From NCBI GenBank assembly GCA_030042765.1, contig JASHZA010000211.1, forward strand, positions 1 through 5,724: a stretch of DNA of 5,724 nucleotides, given 5' to 3'. The DNA is from Candidatus Binataceae bacterium. GTDB taxonomy: Bacteria > Desulfobacterota > Binatia > Binatales > Binataceae. Each line of letters begins with the position of its first letter. Within the stretch, counting starts at the first letter, position 1. The notes under the pieces were generated by a model, which saw only the letters and a list, made by a program, of their open reading frames with translations, searched no databases and had not been told where the DNA came from. The position numbers and the translations under genes are program-made. Shown piece by piece: positions 1 to 5,479 of this stretch.

Positions 1-370
1 TCTGTTTGGTAAAAGTAGCGAGGTCGAAGTAATCGCGCCAAACCTTGATCTTACCGGCGTTGTCCAACTCGAACATTCCGGCGACGGGAATATCGGCCTT
101 CTTGCCATTTTTCATGGAAATTGAGTCGACGCGCGAATTGAAAACAACATTGCCCTCGTGCGCGCTCTTGAGGATTTTGGCGGTGAACGTGACCGTATCC
201 TTGAGGAACCCCTGCGTCATCTCGCGTATCGCCGGCTTGCCGTTGGCGGGGGCCATCGGGACGTTGTCCCAGACCGCATCTTCGGCGAAGTAGCTCATGA
301 TTCCGTCGAGATCCAAACGGGCCCATGCGGCAAAAAGGTCACTTACGACTTTTTCACAATTAACTGCCAT
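1..370 (-). CDS. Limonene-1,2-epoxide hydrolase family protein (SnoaL/NTF2-like fold), 3' end outside window
   Basis: A small alpha+beta-barrel enzyme of the limonene-1,2-epoxide hydrolase (LEH) type. Family members open an epoxide with water to give a diol and act in the cytoplasm. I read 123 residues before the window edge, against about 149 in the Rhodococcus enzyme, so some 20-30 C-terminal residues are missing. The key residues sit at family spacing: N36, R80-x-D82 and the W111-R112-D113-Y-F-D segment correspond to Rhodococcus N55, R99-x-D101 and W130-R131-D132 (R to D distance 33, N to D distance 77, as in the known enzyme). The odd point is W34 where the Rhodococcus enzyme has Tyr53, which helps hold the catalytic water. 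The ATG is preceded by AGGAG (378-382) at 7 bases, which fixes the start. The natural substrate cannot be told. Many SnoaL-like proteins have other activities, but the intact triad favours hydrolase. Confidence 0.8.
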   Translation of the reverse strand, partial: MAVNCEKVVSDLFAAWARLDLDGIMSYFAEDAVWDNVPMAPANGKPAIREMTQGFLKDTVTFTAKILKSAHEGNVVFNSRVDSISMKNGKKADIPVAGMFELDNAGKIKVWRDYFDLATFTKQ

Positions 371-414
371 TGGTTGTCTCCTGTTGGATTGGCGATCAAG
401 CTTCTGCAACTGTC

Positions 415-443
415 TGTGTAGAACGAAGCGGCCCTGCTATCAA
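415..443 (-). promoter_or_regulatory. Candidate sigma70-like promoter for the epoxide-hydrolase-like gene
   Basis: On the minus strand TTGATA (438-443) lies 17 bases upstream of TACACA (415-420). The -35 box matches consensus at 5 of 6 positions, the -10 box at only 3 of 6. It lies about 45 bases before the ATG at 370, in the 122-base gap after the lipoprotein gene, so the two genes may be transcribed separately. Sequence match only. Confidence 0.3.
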
Positions 444-478
444 GGCTTGGTGCCGCGCCAGCGATCCGGAAAGAGTCA

Positions 479-490
479 GCGCGATCGCGC
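479..490. other. Perfect 12-base palindrome just downstream of the lipoprotein stop codon
   Basis: GCGCGATCGCGC is its own reverse complement and begins 2 bases beyond the stop codon of the lipoprotein gene. RNA could fold only a 4-bp GC stem with a GATC loop, and no clear U-tract follows on the minus strand, so I do not call it a terminator. A protein or methylase site, or chance in GC-rich DNA, is equally possible. I see nothing else in the 371-492 gap beyond the AGGAG and the candidate promoter. Confidence 0.35.
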
Positions 491-492
491 GG

Positions 493-1182
493 TCACTCCC
501 CTATCTTCGTTGTCGCGGTCACACTCGAATGAGACTCCGTATCGCCCATTACAGCCAGCAGCTTTTCATATTGATCAGCCGGGTAAAACACGTACCCGCT
601 GGCCGTACCGTTTGGCGGAATAGTCGTTGGCTTGAGCGACAAGTTCGCGATTTGGTCCTCCGCACGCTGTTCTGCCGCCTGATGGGCCGTCCAGATGCCT
701 TGCGCTCCGCCGGCTACCAGACCGGCCGCGCTCCCTATCAATGACCCCGTCAAGGCGTTGGTCCAGGACATTCCTCCGAGGCCGCCCATAGCTAATCCTG
801 ACACACCGCCGACGGCAGCCGCGGGCACTCCATAAGCCGCAGCCGTGCCCATACTCGATACCAATCCGGCCGCGCCACCCGCTTGAGCGACCGCCTCGGT
901 AAGGGGCACCACCGGAACGCGATTGCCATCGCCCCCCTGCGCGAAAATTTCCGCCGGGCTCTCGAGCAAGGGATCATCGCTCCCGTTCGCCACCGATATA
1001 TAGACCGGGACGACCTTGCCCACCGGCTTGTTCACTACCGCGACCACCGACACATGGCCGTTGGTCGGAGTGGCGACTACTTTGGGAAGTGACAACGGAG
1101 AGGGAGTGGCGACCGCACCATTACTCGAGCAACCGGCCGTCACCAGAGCCGCCAGGATTACGAGGCGTTCAAGATAACGCAT
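493..1182 (-). CDS. Glycine-zipper lipoprotein, probably outer-membrane anchored
   Basis: A 229-residue exported lipoprotein of unknown function. Residues 1-17 form a signal peptide with Arg at 2 and 6, a hydrophobic core and the lipobox V-T-A-G-Cys18. Ser at +2 after the cysteine predicts Lol transport to the outer membrane. Residues 19-40 are a Pro/Ala/Ser/Thr-rich tether. Residues 42-95 look beta-rich. Residues 101-163 are dominated by Gly and Ala with small-residue (glycine-zipper) spacing, typical of a membrane-inserting hairpin. Residues 164-180 are a charged helix, and 181-229 return to beta-like sequence (LSLKP, YVFYP). This suggests one beta domain split by a glycine-zipper insert. 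The ATG at 1182 has GGTGAG 5 bases upstream. Its divergent neighbour is the aldo/keto reductase, and no functional link between them is evident. The lipoprotein call is firm and the biochemical role unknown. Confidence 0.85.
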   Translation of the reverse strand: MRYLERLVILAALVTAGCSSNGAVATPSPLSLPKVVATPTNGHVSVVAVVNKPVGKVVPVYISVANGSDDPLLESPAEIFAQGGDGNRVPVVPLTEAVAQAGGAAGLVSSMGTAAAYGVPAAAVGGVSGLAMGGLGGMSWTNALTGSLIGSAAGLVAGGAQGIWTAHQAAEQRAEDQIANLSLKPTTIPPNGTASGYVFYPADQYEKLLAVMGDTESHSSVTATTKIGE

Positions 1183-1210
1183 CGACGCTCACCACAAATC
1201 GCGAGTTTGT

Positions 1211-1238
1211 GTGACATATAGCACTCCTGGGCTATGAT
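1211..1238 (+). promoter_or_regulatory. Candidate sigma70-like promoter for the aldo/keto reductase
   Basis: GTGACA (1211-1216, 5 of 6 to TTGACA) and TATGAT (1233-1238, 5 of 6 to TATAAT) are separated by 16 bases. Transcription would begin near 1245, giving a 5' leader of about 155 bases to the ATG at 1400. The leader holds a CGGGCCCG palindrome (1341-1348) but no riboswitch or attenuator that I recognise. Confidence 0.5.
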
Positions 1239-1245
1239 TTGCTAA
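1215..1245 (-). promoter_or_regulatory. Possible divergent promoter for the lipoprotein gene, overlapping the plus-strand promoter
   Basis: On the minus strand TGC-TATATG (hexamer at 1215-1220) resembles an extended -10 element. A TTAGCA (1240-1245) lies 19 bases upstream as a weak -35. It is about 33 bases from the lipoprotein ATG and occupies nearly the same DNA as the plus-strand promoter. The spacing is longer than ideal, so this is tentative. Confidence 0.25.
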
Positions 1246-1399
1246 CGCCGAGCGTGCTTTCTCCGGGATTCGCAATCAACGTTAAGCTCATCGACAAGAG
1301 CGTCACGCAGTAGCGCAGGGCAGGGCGGGAACTTCGCATTCGGGCCCGGACGCTATGCAACTCTGTTCGGAGCAAGGCGCCGCGAGCTACATTGAATCC

Positions 1400-2350
1400 A
1401 TGGAAATCAGACCGTTTGGGAAGCTCGGCAAGATAAGCTGCCTTACACTTGGCGGCGGTGGCACTGGCCAGGTCTGGGGCCGGACCAGCCGCGACGAAGC
1501 TATCGCCACCGTGAAGGACGCCGTCGAGGCTGGCATCACCTTTCTCGACGTCGCGCCGGCCTATGGCAAAGGTGAGGCCGAGCTCGTCATCGGTGCCGCC
1601 TTCAACGGCCGCCTACCCGACGGCGTGCGCCTGTCGACGAAGTGCATGCTTGGCAATCCGCCGCGCGAAGAGGTCCTCCCACGGCTCGAGCGAAGCCTCG
1701 ACCAGAGTCTGGCCCGCACCAAGTTGAGAATGATCGACCTTTTCTTTCTGCACGGTCAGATTGTGCCGGACACGATGGCTGGGCGCGGCACACCACGCAC
1801 GCTCTTCGTCGAGGCGGTGCGGCCCGCCCTCGAGCAACTTGTCGCCAAGGGTCGCATCGGTGCATGGGGAATTTCGGGCATCGGCGTCCCCACCGCCATC
1901 CTCGACACGATCAACGAGGACCCGCCTCCCGCCGCCGTTCAGGCAGTCGCCAACCTGCTCGATTCCGTCGGCGCGATGCGGCTATTCGACGAACCCGCAC
2001 GCCCGCGCGAAATCATCGCCGCTGCCCGCCGTCGTGGCATCGCCGTGATGGGAATTCGCGCAGTACAGGCCGGTGCTCTCGCAGATGCCTTCGATCGCGA
2101 ATTGCCTGAAGACCATCCCGAAATGGTCGACTATCGGCGAGCCGCTCCCTTTCGCGTTCTGGCCAAAGAAGTTGGTGAATCCGCCGCTGCGCTCGCCCAT
2201 CGCTACGCGCTCTCTGTCCCCGGCGTCGCCACCGTAGTCCTCGGGGTCAAGAATCGCATCGAACTGCGCGAATGCCTCGAGGCTGCCGAACGCGGCCCGC
2301 TCGATTCCGCGCTCATCGCCCGGATCGACGCCGCCGTGGGTAGACACTAA
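1400..2350 (+). CDS. Aldo/keto reductase family oxidoreductase
   Basis: A cytoplasmic NAD(P)H-dependent TIM-barrel reductase of 316 residues, normal length for bacterial members. The catalytic tetrad is complete: D50 and Y55 (LDVAPAYGKGEAE), K81 (LSTK) and H118 (DLFFLHG). The C-terminal cofactor-binding segment (PGVATVVLG, about 274-282, then an acidic helix with ELREC) is also present. The N-terminus MEIRPFGKLGKIS is the classic family start. An upstream in-frame ATG at 1355 would add 15 residues without family resemblance. Neither start has a strong ribosome binding site, so I chose 1400 on homology. The closest style is the L-glyceraldehyde 3-phosphate reductase/aldose dehydrogenase-like group, but the substrate cannot be read from sequence. 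The stop codon overlaps that of the convergent membrane-protein gene. It appears to be a single-gene transcript from the 1211-1238 promoter. Confidence 0.93.
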   Translation: MEIRPFGKLGKISCLTLGGGGTGQVWGRTSRDEAIATVKDAVEAGITFLDVAPAYGKGEAELVIGAAFNGRLPDGVRLSTKCMLGNPPREEVLPRLERSLDQSLARTKLRMIDLFFLHGQIVPDTMAGRGTPRTLFVEAVRPALEQLVAKGRIGAWGISGIGVPTAILDTINEDPPPAAVQAVANLLDSVGAMRLFDEPARPREIIAAARRRGIAVMGIRAVQAGALADAFDRELPEDHPEMVDYRRAAPFRVLAKEVGESAAALAHRYALSVPGVATVVLGVKNRIELRECLEAAERGPLDSALIARIDAAVGRH

Positions 2351-2784
2351 CCGGGTAGGAAGGCCGGATTCTCCGAGTTCCCCGAGGTCAGTTTGTCCTT
2401 GCGCCGATGGAGCAAAATAGCGCTGCCCGACGAAACGCCGATCGCTATCGCGATGTATGCAATCATGAAACCGGCCGACGGCCTCGTCGATGCGGGGTTC
2501 CGAATCGAATAAAGGACAAGATTCAAAATTACATAGACGGCGTACGCGTAAGCGATCGGCAATACCCATCGCCGCATTCGCCAGATGCCGATCGCGTATA
2601 CCACCAGCAGAACTCCGAACGCGGGACCAAGGATCGCGTTCGCGACTCCGTGCGTTTTCACCCCGAAGAACATGAAGCCGGCGCTTGCCTCGAGATGGAA
2701 CGGCTTCGAAAAGTTCGAGAGAGCCAGGATTGCGAACAAAACGGCGAACGTAGTGAGCACCGGGCCACGTTGCACTTCCATCAT
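2347..2784 (-). CDS. Small four-helix integral membrane protein of unknown function
   Basis: I do not recognise the family. The 145-residue protein has four likely membrane segments: about 8-24, 47-67, 73-93 and 105-125. Short loops rich in Arg separate them (IWRMRRW at 67-73), and a charged, Ser/Asn-rich tail closes the protein (126-145). The reading frame is open 28 codons further upstream, but that extension is polar, lacks a ribosome binding site and runs through the gap. The ATG at 2784 has a good Shine-Dalgarno 7 bases ahead, and a second ATG follows at once (2781). It lies 86 bases after the PNPOx/CDP-alcohol phosphatidyltransferase gene on the same strand, so it could be a late member of that operon or be separately transcribed. 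Base composition is visibly less GC-rich than the genes upstream. Coding is supported by the helix pattern and ribosome binding site. Confidence 0.75.
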   Translation of the reverse strand: MMEVQRGPVLTTFAVLFAILALSNFSKPFHLEASAGFMFFGVKTHGVANAILGPAFGVLLVVYAIGIWRMRRWVLPIAYAYAVYVILNLVLYSIRNPASTRPSAGFMIAYIAIAIGVSSGSAILLHRRKDKLTSGNSENPAFLPG

Positions 2785-2791
2785 GGGGAAA

Positions 2792-2798
2792 TCCTCTC
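2792..2798 (-). promoter_or_regulatory. Ribosome binding site deciding the start of the four-helix membrane protein
   Basis: GAGAGGA on the minus strand ends 7 bases before the ATG at 2784. It selects this start over the in-frame upstream candidate at 2868, which would put a polar extension before the first membrane helix. I saw no convincing promoter in the 2785-2870 gap. Confidence 0.6.
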
Positions 2799-2870
2799 TC
2801 TCCGATTGCAGCTTCCTAATAGTCCGCGACGACCATCCGGGCGCGTTACACCTTGCGAGGTCCGGCACAA

Positions 2871-3923
2871 TTACGCCTGTCGGCTTCGCCGCAGCATTCC
2901 TTGCACCAGCCGGTAACTAAGCGCGCGCTCGATCATCCCCGCGATGTAAAACGCCCCGATCAGCGGTGATACCAGCCTGACCAGCCGTCCCGGCCACATC
3001 GGTGCCGGAGTCCACGCCAGTACGATCACCAGAGCGAAATTAATAATGCCGCCCCAGTGGCCGATCCGGCTCTTGATCGGCTCCGACGAACCGCCCATCG
3101 CGACCGAATCGATAGTGTACTGCGCGAATGAGCACGCAATCAGAATAGGTATATAGATGGGAATCGCTCCCGCTATCGCCTCGCTCGTCAACGCGGTCAG
3201 GACGAAAACGATATCCGCTGCCGGATCGAGCCATTTCCCGGCCCCCTCGGCGTGCCCCATCCAACGAGCGACTGGGCCATCGGCATAGTCGGAAACAGCC
3301 GCCGCTATCGCAATCGATCCTAATATTGCCGGTCTGCGAACGCCCGTCACGAACGCGATCAGCCAGACGACAGCCAGCACAAACCGCGACGCGCTCAGCA
3401 GATTCGCCACCTGCGTTTTGGCGATGTTCTCAGGCTGCACACTCGCAGGCGCGGCAGGACTCTTCGTCCCGTCGATACTCGGCGCCGCGCTTCCGGGCCT
3501 CGAAACAAAGCCACGGGGCAAAACGTGTCCCGGCGTGATTTTGATTGCGACAATCTGGCCGCTGTCGAACCGTTTCTCCCGCGGCCGATGAAAGCCAATC
3601 CGTGCCAGCAAATACCTCCGCGGATAATCGTCGACTATCTGCCTCGCGAGTTTCGGATCGTTACTGATCTCGGCAACGCCCATCAGAGCGGAGCCGCTGC
3701 GCTTGCCTATCCAGACGATTACCCGGCTCCCACTGCGCGTGCGCCGCGCTGTCCACGAATCTCGCGGGGTCTGAATTAGTATCGAGTTGTCGTCAGTCAG
3801 CGTGAACCAGACGGGCACCGCCTTGCTCTGCGTCCCGTTCTTGCGCACCGTCGCTATATAGATGTGCCGGGCGCCGCGCATCGCGGCGATCTGGCAGCTT
3901 GCAACCTGTGCCTCGCCGTTCAT
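2871..3923 (-). CDS. Fusion protein: PNPOx-like FMN/F420 split barrel + CDP-alcohol phosphatidyltransferase
   Basis: A 350-residue two-domain protein in one unbroken frame. Residues about 18-130 resemble the pyridoxamine-5'-phosphate-oxidase-like split barrel (IYIATVRKNG, then AVPVWF, SWTARR, and SGSALMGVAEI), a family that binds FMN, F420 or haem. Residues 138-168 are a Pro/Ala/Ser linker. From about 170 onward comes an integral-membrane CDP-alcohol phosphatidyltransferase. Its signature D-x2-D-G-x2-A-R-x8-G-x3-D-x3-D is perfect: D212, D215, G216, A219, R220, G229, D233, D237. Likely helices are about 181-195, 198-212, 235-255, 257-275, 291-308 and 317-332. Known family enzymes move a phosphatidyl group from CDP-diacylglycerol to an alcohol using divalent metal. 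The ADGPVAR and GKWLDPAAD motifs look PgsA-like, but the acceptor is unknown. The ATG lies 2 bases after the upstream stop and has no Shine-Dalgarno, so translation is probably coupled. Met15 is an alternative start. Domain calls are confident; the joint role is not known. Confidence 0.88.
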   Translation of the reverse strand: MNGEAQVASCQIAAMRGARHIYIATVRKNGTQSKAVPVWFTLTDDNSILIQTPRDSWTARRTRSGSRVIVWIGKRSGSALMGVAEISNDPKLARQIVDDYPRRYLLARIGFHRPREKRFDSGQIVAIKITPGHVLPRGFVSRPGSAAPSIDGTKSPAAPASVQPENIAKTQVANLLSASRFVLAVVWLIAFVTGVRRPAILGSIAIAAAVSDYADGPVARWMGHAEGAGKWLDPAADIVFVLTALTSEAIAGAIPIYIPILIACSFAQYTIDSVAMGGSSEPIKSRIGHWGGIINFALVIVLAWTPAPMWPGRLVRLVSPLIGAFYIAGMIERALSYRLVQGMLRRSRQA

Positions 3924-3932
3924 CGTCAGGCC
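3902..3932. repeat. 31-base imperfect direct repeat, copy A, over the start codon of the fusion gene
   Basis: Matches copy B (4642-4672) at 27 of 31 positions in the same orientation, with no gaps. The minus-strand ATG (3921-3923) sits at the same offset in both. It encodes MNGEAQV here against MNGGAQV in copy B. The upstream Shine-Dalgarno of copy B lies just beyond the repeat and has no equivalent here. Confidence 0.75.
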
Positions 3933-4663
3933 GCGGAGCGAGGCAGCCAGGCGTAGGCTGCCGCGAGGGCTTCCCGCGCGATTGCGGTGACAGGCTTACC
4001 ATGCCCCATGATAAGGGCTTCGAACGGAAGCGCCAGCAGCTCGTCCAGGCAGCGGCGTGCGGCAGCCCGATCGGGGAACGCGGTCCAGCGGATCACGCGG
4101 CTCAAGGCGACCCGGTCGTAAAATCCCATCGTCCGCGCATAGAACTTCGTCCAGCCATCCTGCGGGCATCCCACGTTGTGTACAAGGTCGGCGACTATCA
4201 GCGTTCGCGACGGCTGATGGACTATCGCGCTCTCTTCGAGCCGGAACCCTTCAATCCGCACTTCATCGAGGACCCCGGCAAAAGCCGGGTCCGGCGCGGA
4301 ACCGTGGACTCGGTCGATCCGCAAATCACGGCGCTTTTTGGCCAAACCCGCTGGCGCGTGTAGCCGCGCCGACGGAAAAGCCGTGGCCCACTCGCCGATC
4401 CACAGGTGATGGAACAGGTTCGGCGCGTAGAGGTGGGCTACCGGCCCCAGCGTCTCAACGGCGTCGCGGCGGTTTGGCGTCATGGCCACTGGCGAGTAGA
4501 GCAGCAGGCTCCCGTCGCTCAGACGAAGCACCGTCATCGTGGTCGTGAGCCGCATGCCGAGAAAACACACCGGCTCGCTGTCGATCCAAACCCCGTCCGC
4601 GAACGCAGCCAGTCCATCGGCGATTCCGCCACCGCGGTCCACAACCTGTGCCCCGCCATTCAT
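3926..4663 (-). CDS. DUF4336 domain protein (metallo-beta-lactamase-fold-like)
   Basis: A soluble 245-residue protein with the hallmarks of DUF4336, a group related to the metallo-beta-lactamase fold but with a degenerate metal site and no assigned reaction. Visible landmarks are LLLYSPVAMTP (53-63), APNLFHHLWIGEW (80-92) where true hydrolases carry HxHxDH, GLAKKRRDLR (106-115), the PSRTLIVADLVHNV strand-turn (151-164) with D159, and the C-terminal MGHGKPV (219-225) with H221. I start it at the ATG with GGAGG 7 bases ahead. A TTG at 4702, overlapping the methyltransferase stop as TTGA, would add 13 residues and is less likely. The gene begins 35 bases after the methyltransferase and ends 2 bases before the fusion gene. 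Whether it binds metal is open, since the classical ligands are replaced. Confidence 0.88.
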   Translation of the reverse strand: MNGGAQVVDRGGGIADGLAAFADGVWIDSEPVCFLGMRLTTTMTVLRLSDGSLLLYSPVAMTPNRRDAVETLGPVAHLYAPNLFHHLWIGEWATAFPSARLHAPAGLAKKRRDLRIDRVHGSAPDPAFAGVLDEVRIEGFRLEESAIVHQPSRTLIVADLVHNVGCPQDGWTKFYARTMGFYDRVALSRVIRWTAFPDRAAARRCLDELLALPFEALIMGHGKPVTAIAREALAAAYAWLPRSAA

Positions 4664-4672
4664 CGTGATGCC
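4642..4672. repeat. 31-base imperfect direct repeat, copy B, over the start codon of the DUF4336 gene
   Basis: Partner of copy A (3902-3932), about 740 bases away and 27 of 31 identical, covering the ATG at 4661-4663 and the first seven codons. The repeat stops within the GGAGG ribosome binding site, so only the coding start and the bases just before it are shared. Confidence 0.75.
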
Positions 4673-4675
4673 TCC
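4671..4675 (-). promoter_or_regulatory. Strong ribosome binding site deciding the DUF4336 start
   Basis: GGAGG on the minus strand lies 7 bases before the ATG at 4663. It favours that start over the upstream TTG at 4702, which overlaps the preceding stop codon. Confidence 0.7.
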
Positions 4676-4698
4676 GGCAAAGTCGTCCACCTGAAGAA

Positions 4699-5448
4699 TC
4701 AACCGGCCTCCGCGATCAGGATGCGATAACCGGCGTCGAGGCTATCCCGACTCCTCAGTTCCCCGAATCGTCGATCCCACGCGCCGTCTGCAAGGTCGCG
4801 CGTCAGCCGCGCCAGCCCGTCTTCGATCGCTTCGTGTGGAATCTGCGCAAAACACGACATCGATGCCCGGCGGCCCGCATCGAGGTACTCCTCGGGCCTC
4901 GCCCAGAACGCCGCCAGAAAGCCATCCTGGCAGTCGCGCGGGACGGGCACCGGGATCATCTTCGCCCCGCCCAGACTATCCGCCAGCTCCTCTATCGGGG
5001 CGAATCGAGTCGAGTCGAAAACCGTGATTTCGGGAAAGTAATGCGCGGTCAACCAAAACGTGGCGCCCGCCGCCAAATCCCACGTCAGAATCACGACTCG
5101 CCGCCGAGCCACCCGCCGTATCTCGGCAAGCCCGCGCGCCTGATCTTTCCAGTGATGGATCGTCAAAACGGCGAGCGATGCGTCAAAAGCACCGTCCGCG
5201 AACGGAAGGTGCTCCGCGATTGCGCGCACCACCGGCGACGCGTCCGGCGGCCGCTGCCTGATCATCTCGATCGACGGCTCGACCGCCATCACGGCGAGAT
5301 GCCGCGGCTCGTACGATCCGGTGCCCGCGCCTACGTTCACCGCCGTCGCGGCATTGCCCAGCGCCTCCACGATCTGCCGGGCAATTCGCGGATCGGCTCT
5401 GCGATTCAGCGAGTAACGGCGTCCGATCGTGTCGTAGCTCTTGTTCAT
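4699..5448 (-). CDS. Class I SAM-dependent methyltransferase
   Basis: A 249-residue Rossmann-fold methyltransferase of the Methyltransf_11/UbiE-like type, cytoplasmic. Motif I is VNVGAGTGSYE (37-47). The acidic end of strand 2 is E57 (AVEPS). The strand-4 region is LPFADGAFDASLAVLTIHHW (81-100), followed by the helix GLAEIRRVARR (106-116). The opening YDTIGRRYSLNRRADPRI (5-22) is typical of small-molecule and lipid methyltransferases that begin with a Y-D-x-I-x-x-x-Y pattern. The C-terminal half (125-249) should carry substrate specificity and I cannot assign it. The ATG at 5448 lacks a good Shine-Dalgarno, and no upstream ATG exists in frame nearby. It begins 31 bases after the flippase-like gene, so coexpression is likely. 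The target could be a lipid head group, an isoprenoid or another small molecule; methyl transfer itself is confident. Confidence 0.9.
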   Translation of the reverse strand: MNKSYDTIGRRYSLNRRADPRIARQIVEALGNAATAVNVGAGTGSYEPRHLAVMAVEPSIEMIRQRPPDASPVVRAIAEHLPFADGAFDASLAVLTIHHWKDQARGLAEIRRVARRRVVILTWDLAAGATFWLTAHYFPEITVFDSTRFAPIEELADSLGGAKMIPVPVPRDCQDGFLAAFWARPEEYLDAGRRASMSCFAQIPHEAIEDGLARLTRDLADGAWDRRFGELRSRDSLDAGYRILIAEAG

Positions 5449-5479
5449 TGTCCATCGCGGGCCACTGAGCCGCGATCCC

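Noticed and set aside
479..490. Rho-independent terminator after the lipoprotein gene
   Set aside because: The palindrome gives only a 4-bp stem and is not followed by a U-run, so it lacks the needed structure.
297..744. Plus-strand open frames (297-623 and 370-744) crossing the 371-492 gap
   Set aside because: They run antisense into both flanking genes, have no ribosome binding site that I can see, and encode no recognisable sequence.
1982..2569. Minus-strand open frame of 195 codons antisense to the aldo/keto reductase
   Set aside because: It covers the 3' half of a gene with a full catalytic tetrad and crosses into the membrane-protein gene. Its translation is Arg/Asp/Gly-rich without a recognisable fold, so it is a GC-rich shadow frame.
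2407..2916. Plus-strand open frame of 169 codons opposite the four-helix membrane protein
   Set aside because: Charged, low-complexity-like translation with no domain; the minus strand shows four helices and a good ribosome binding site.
3899..4548. Two plus-strand open frames (3899-4363 and 4057-4548) opposite the DUF4336 gene
   Set aside because: Arg/Pro/Ser-rich shadows of a well-conserved minus-strand protein.
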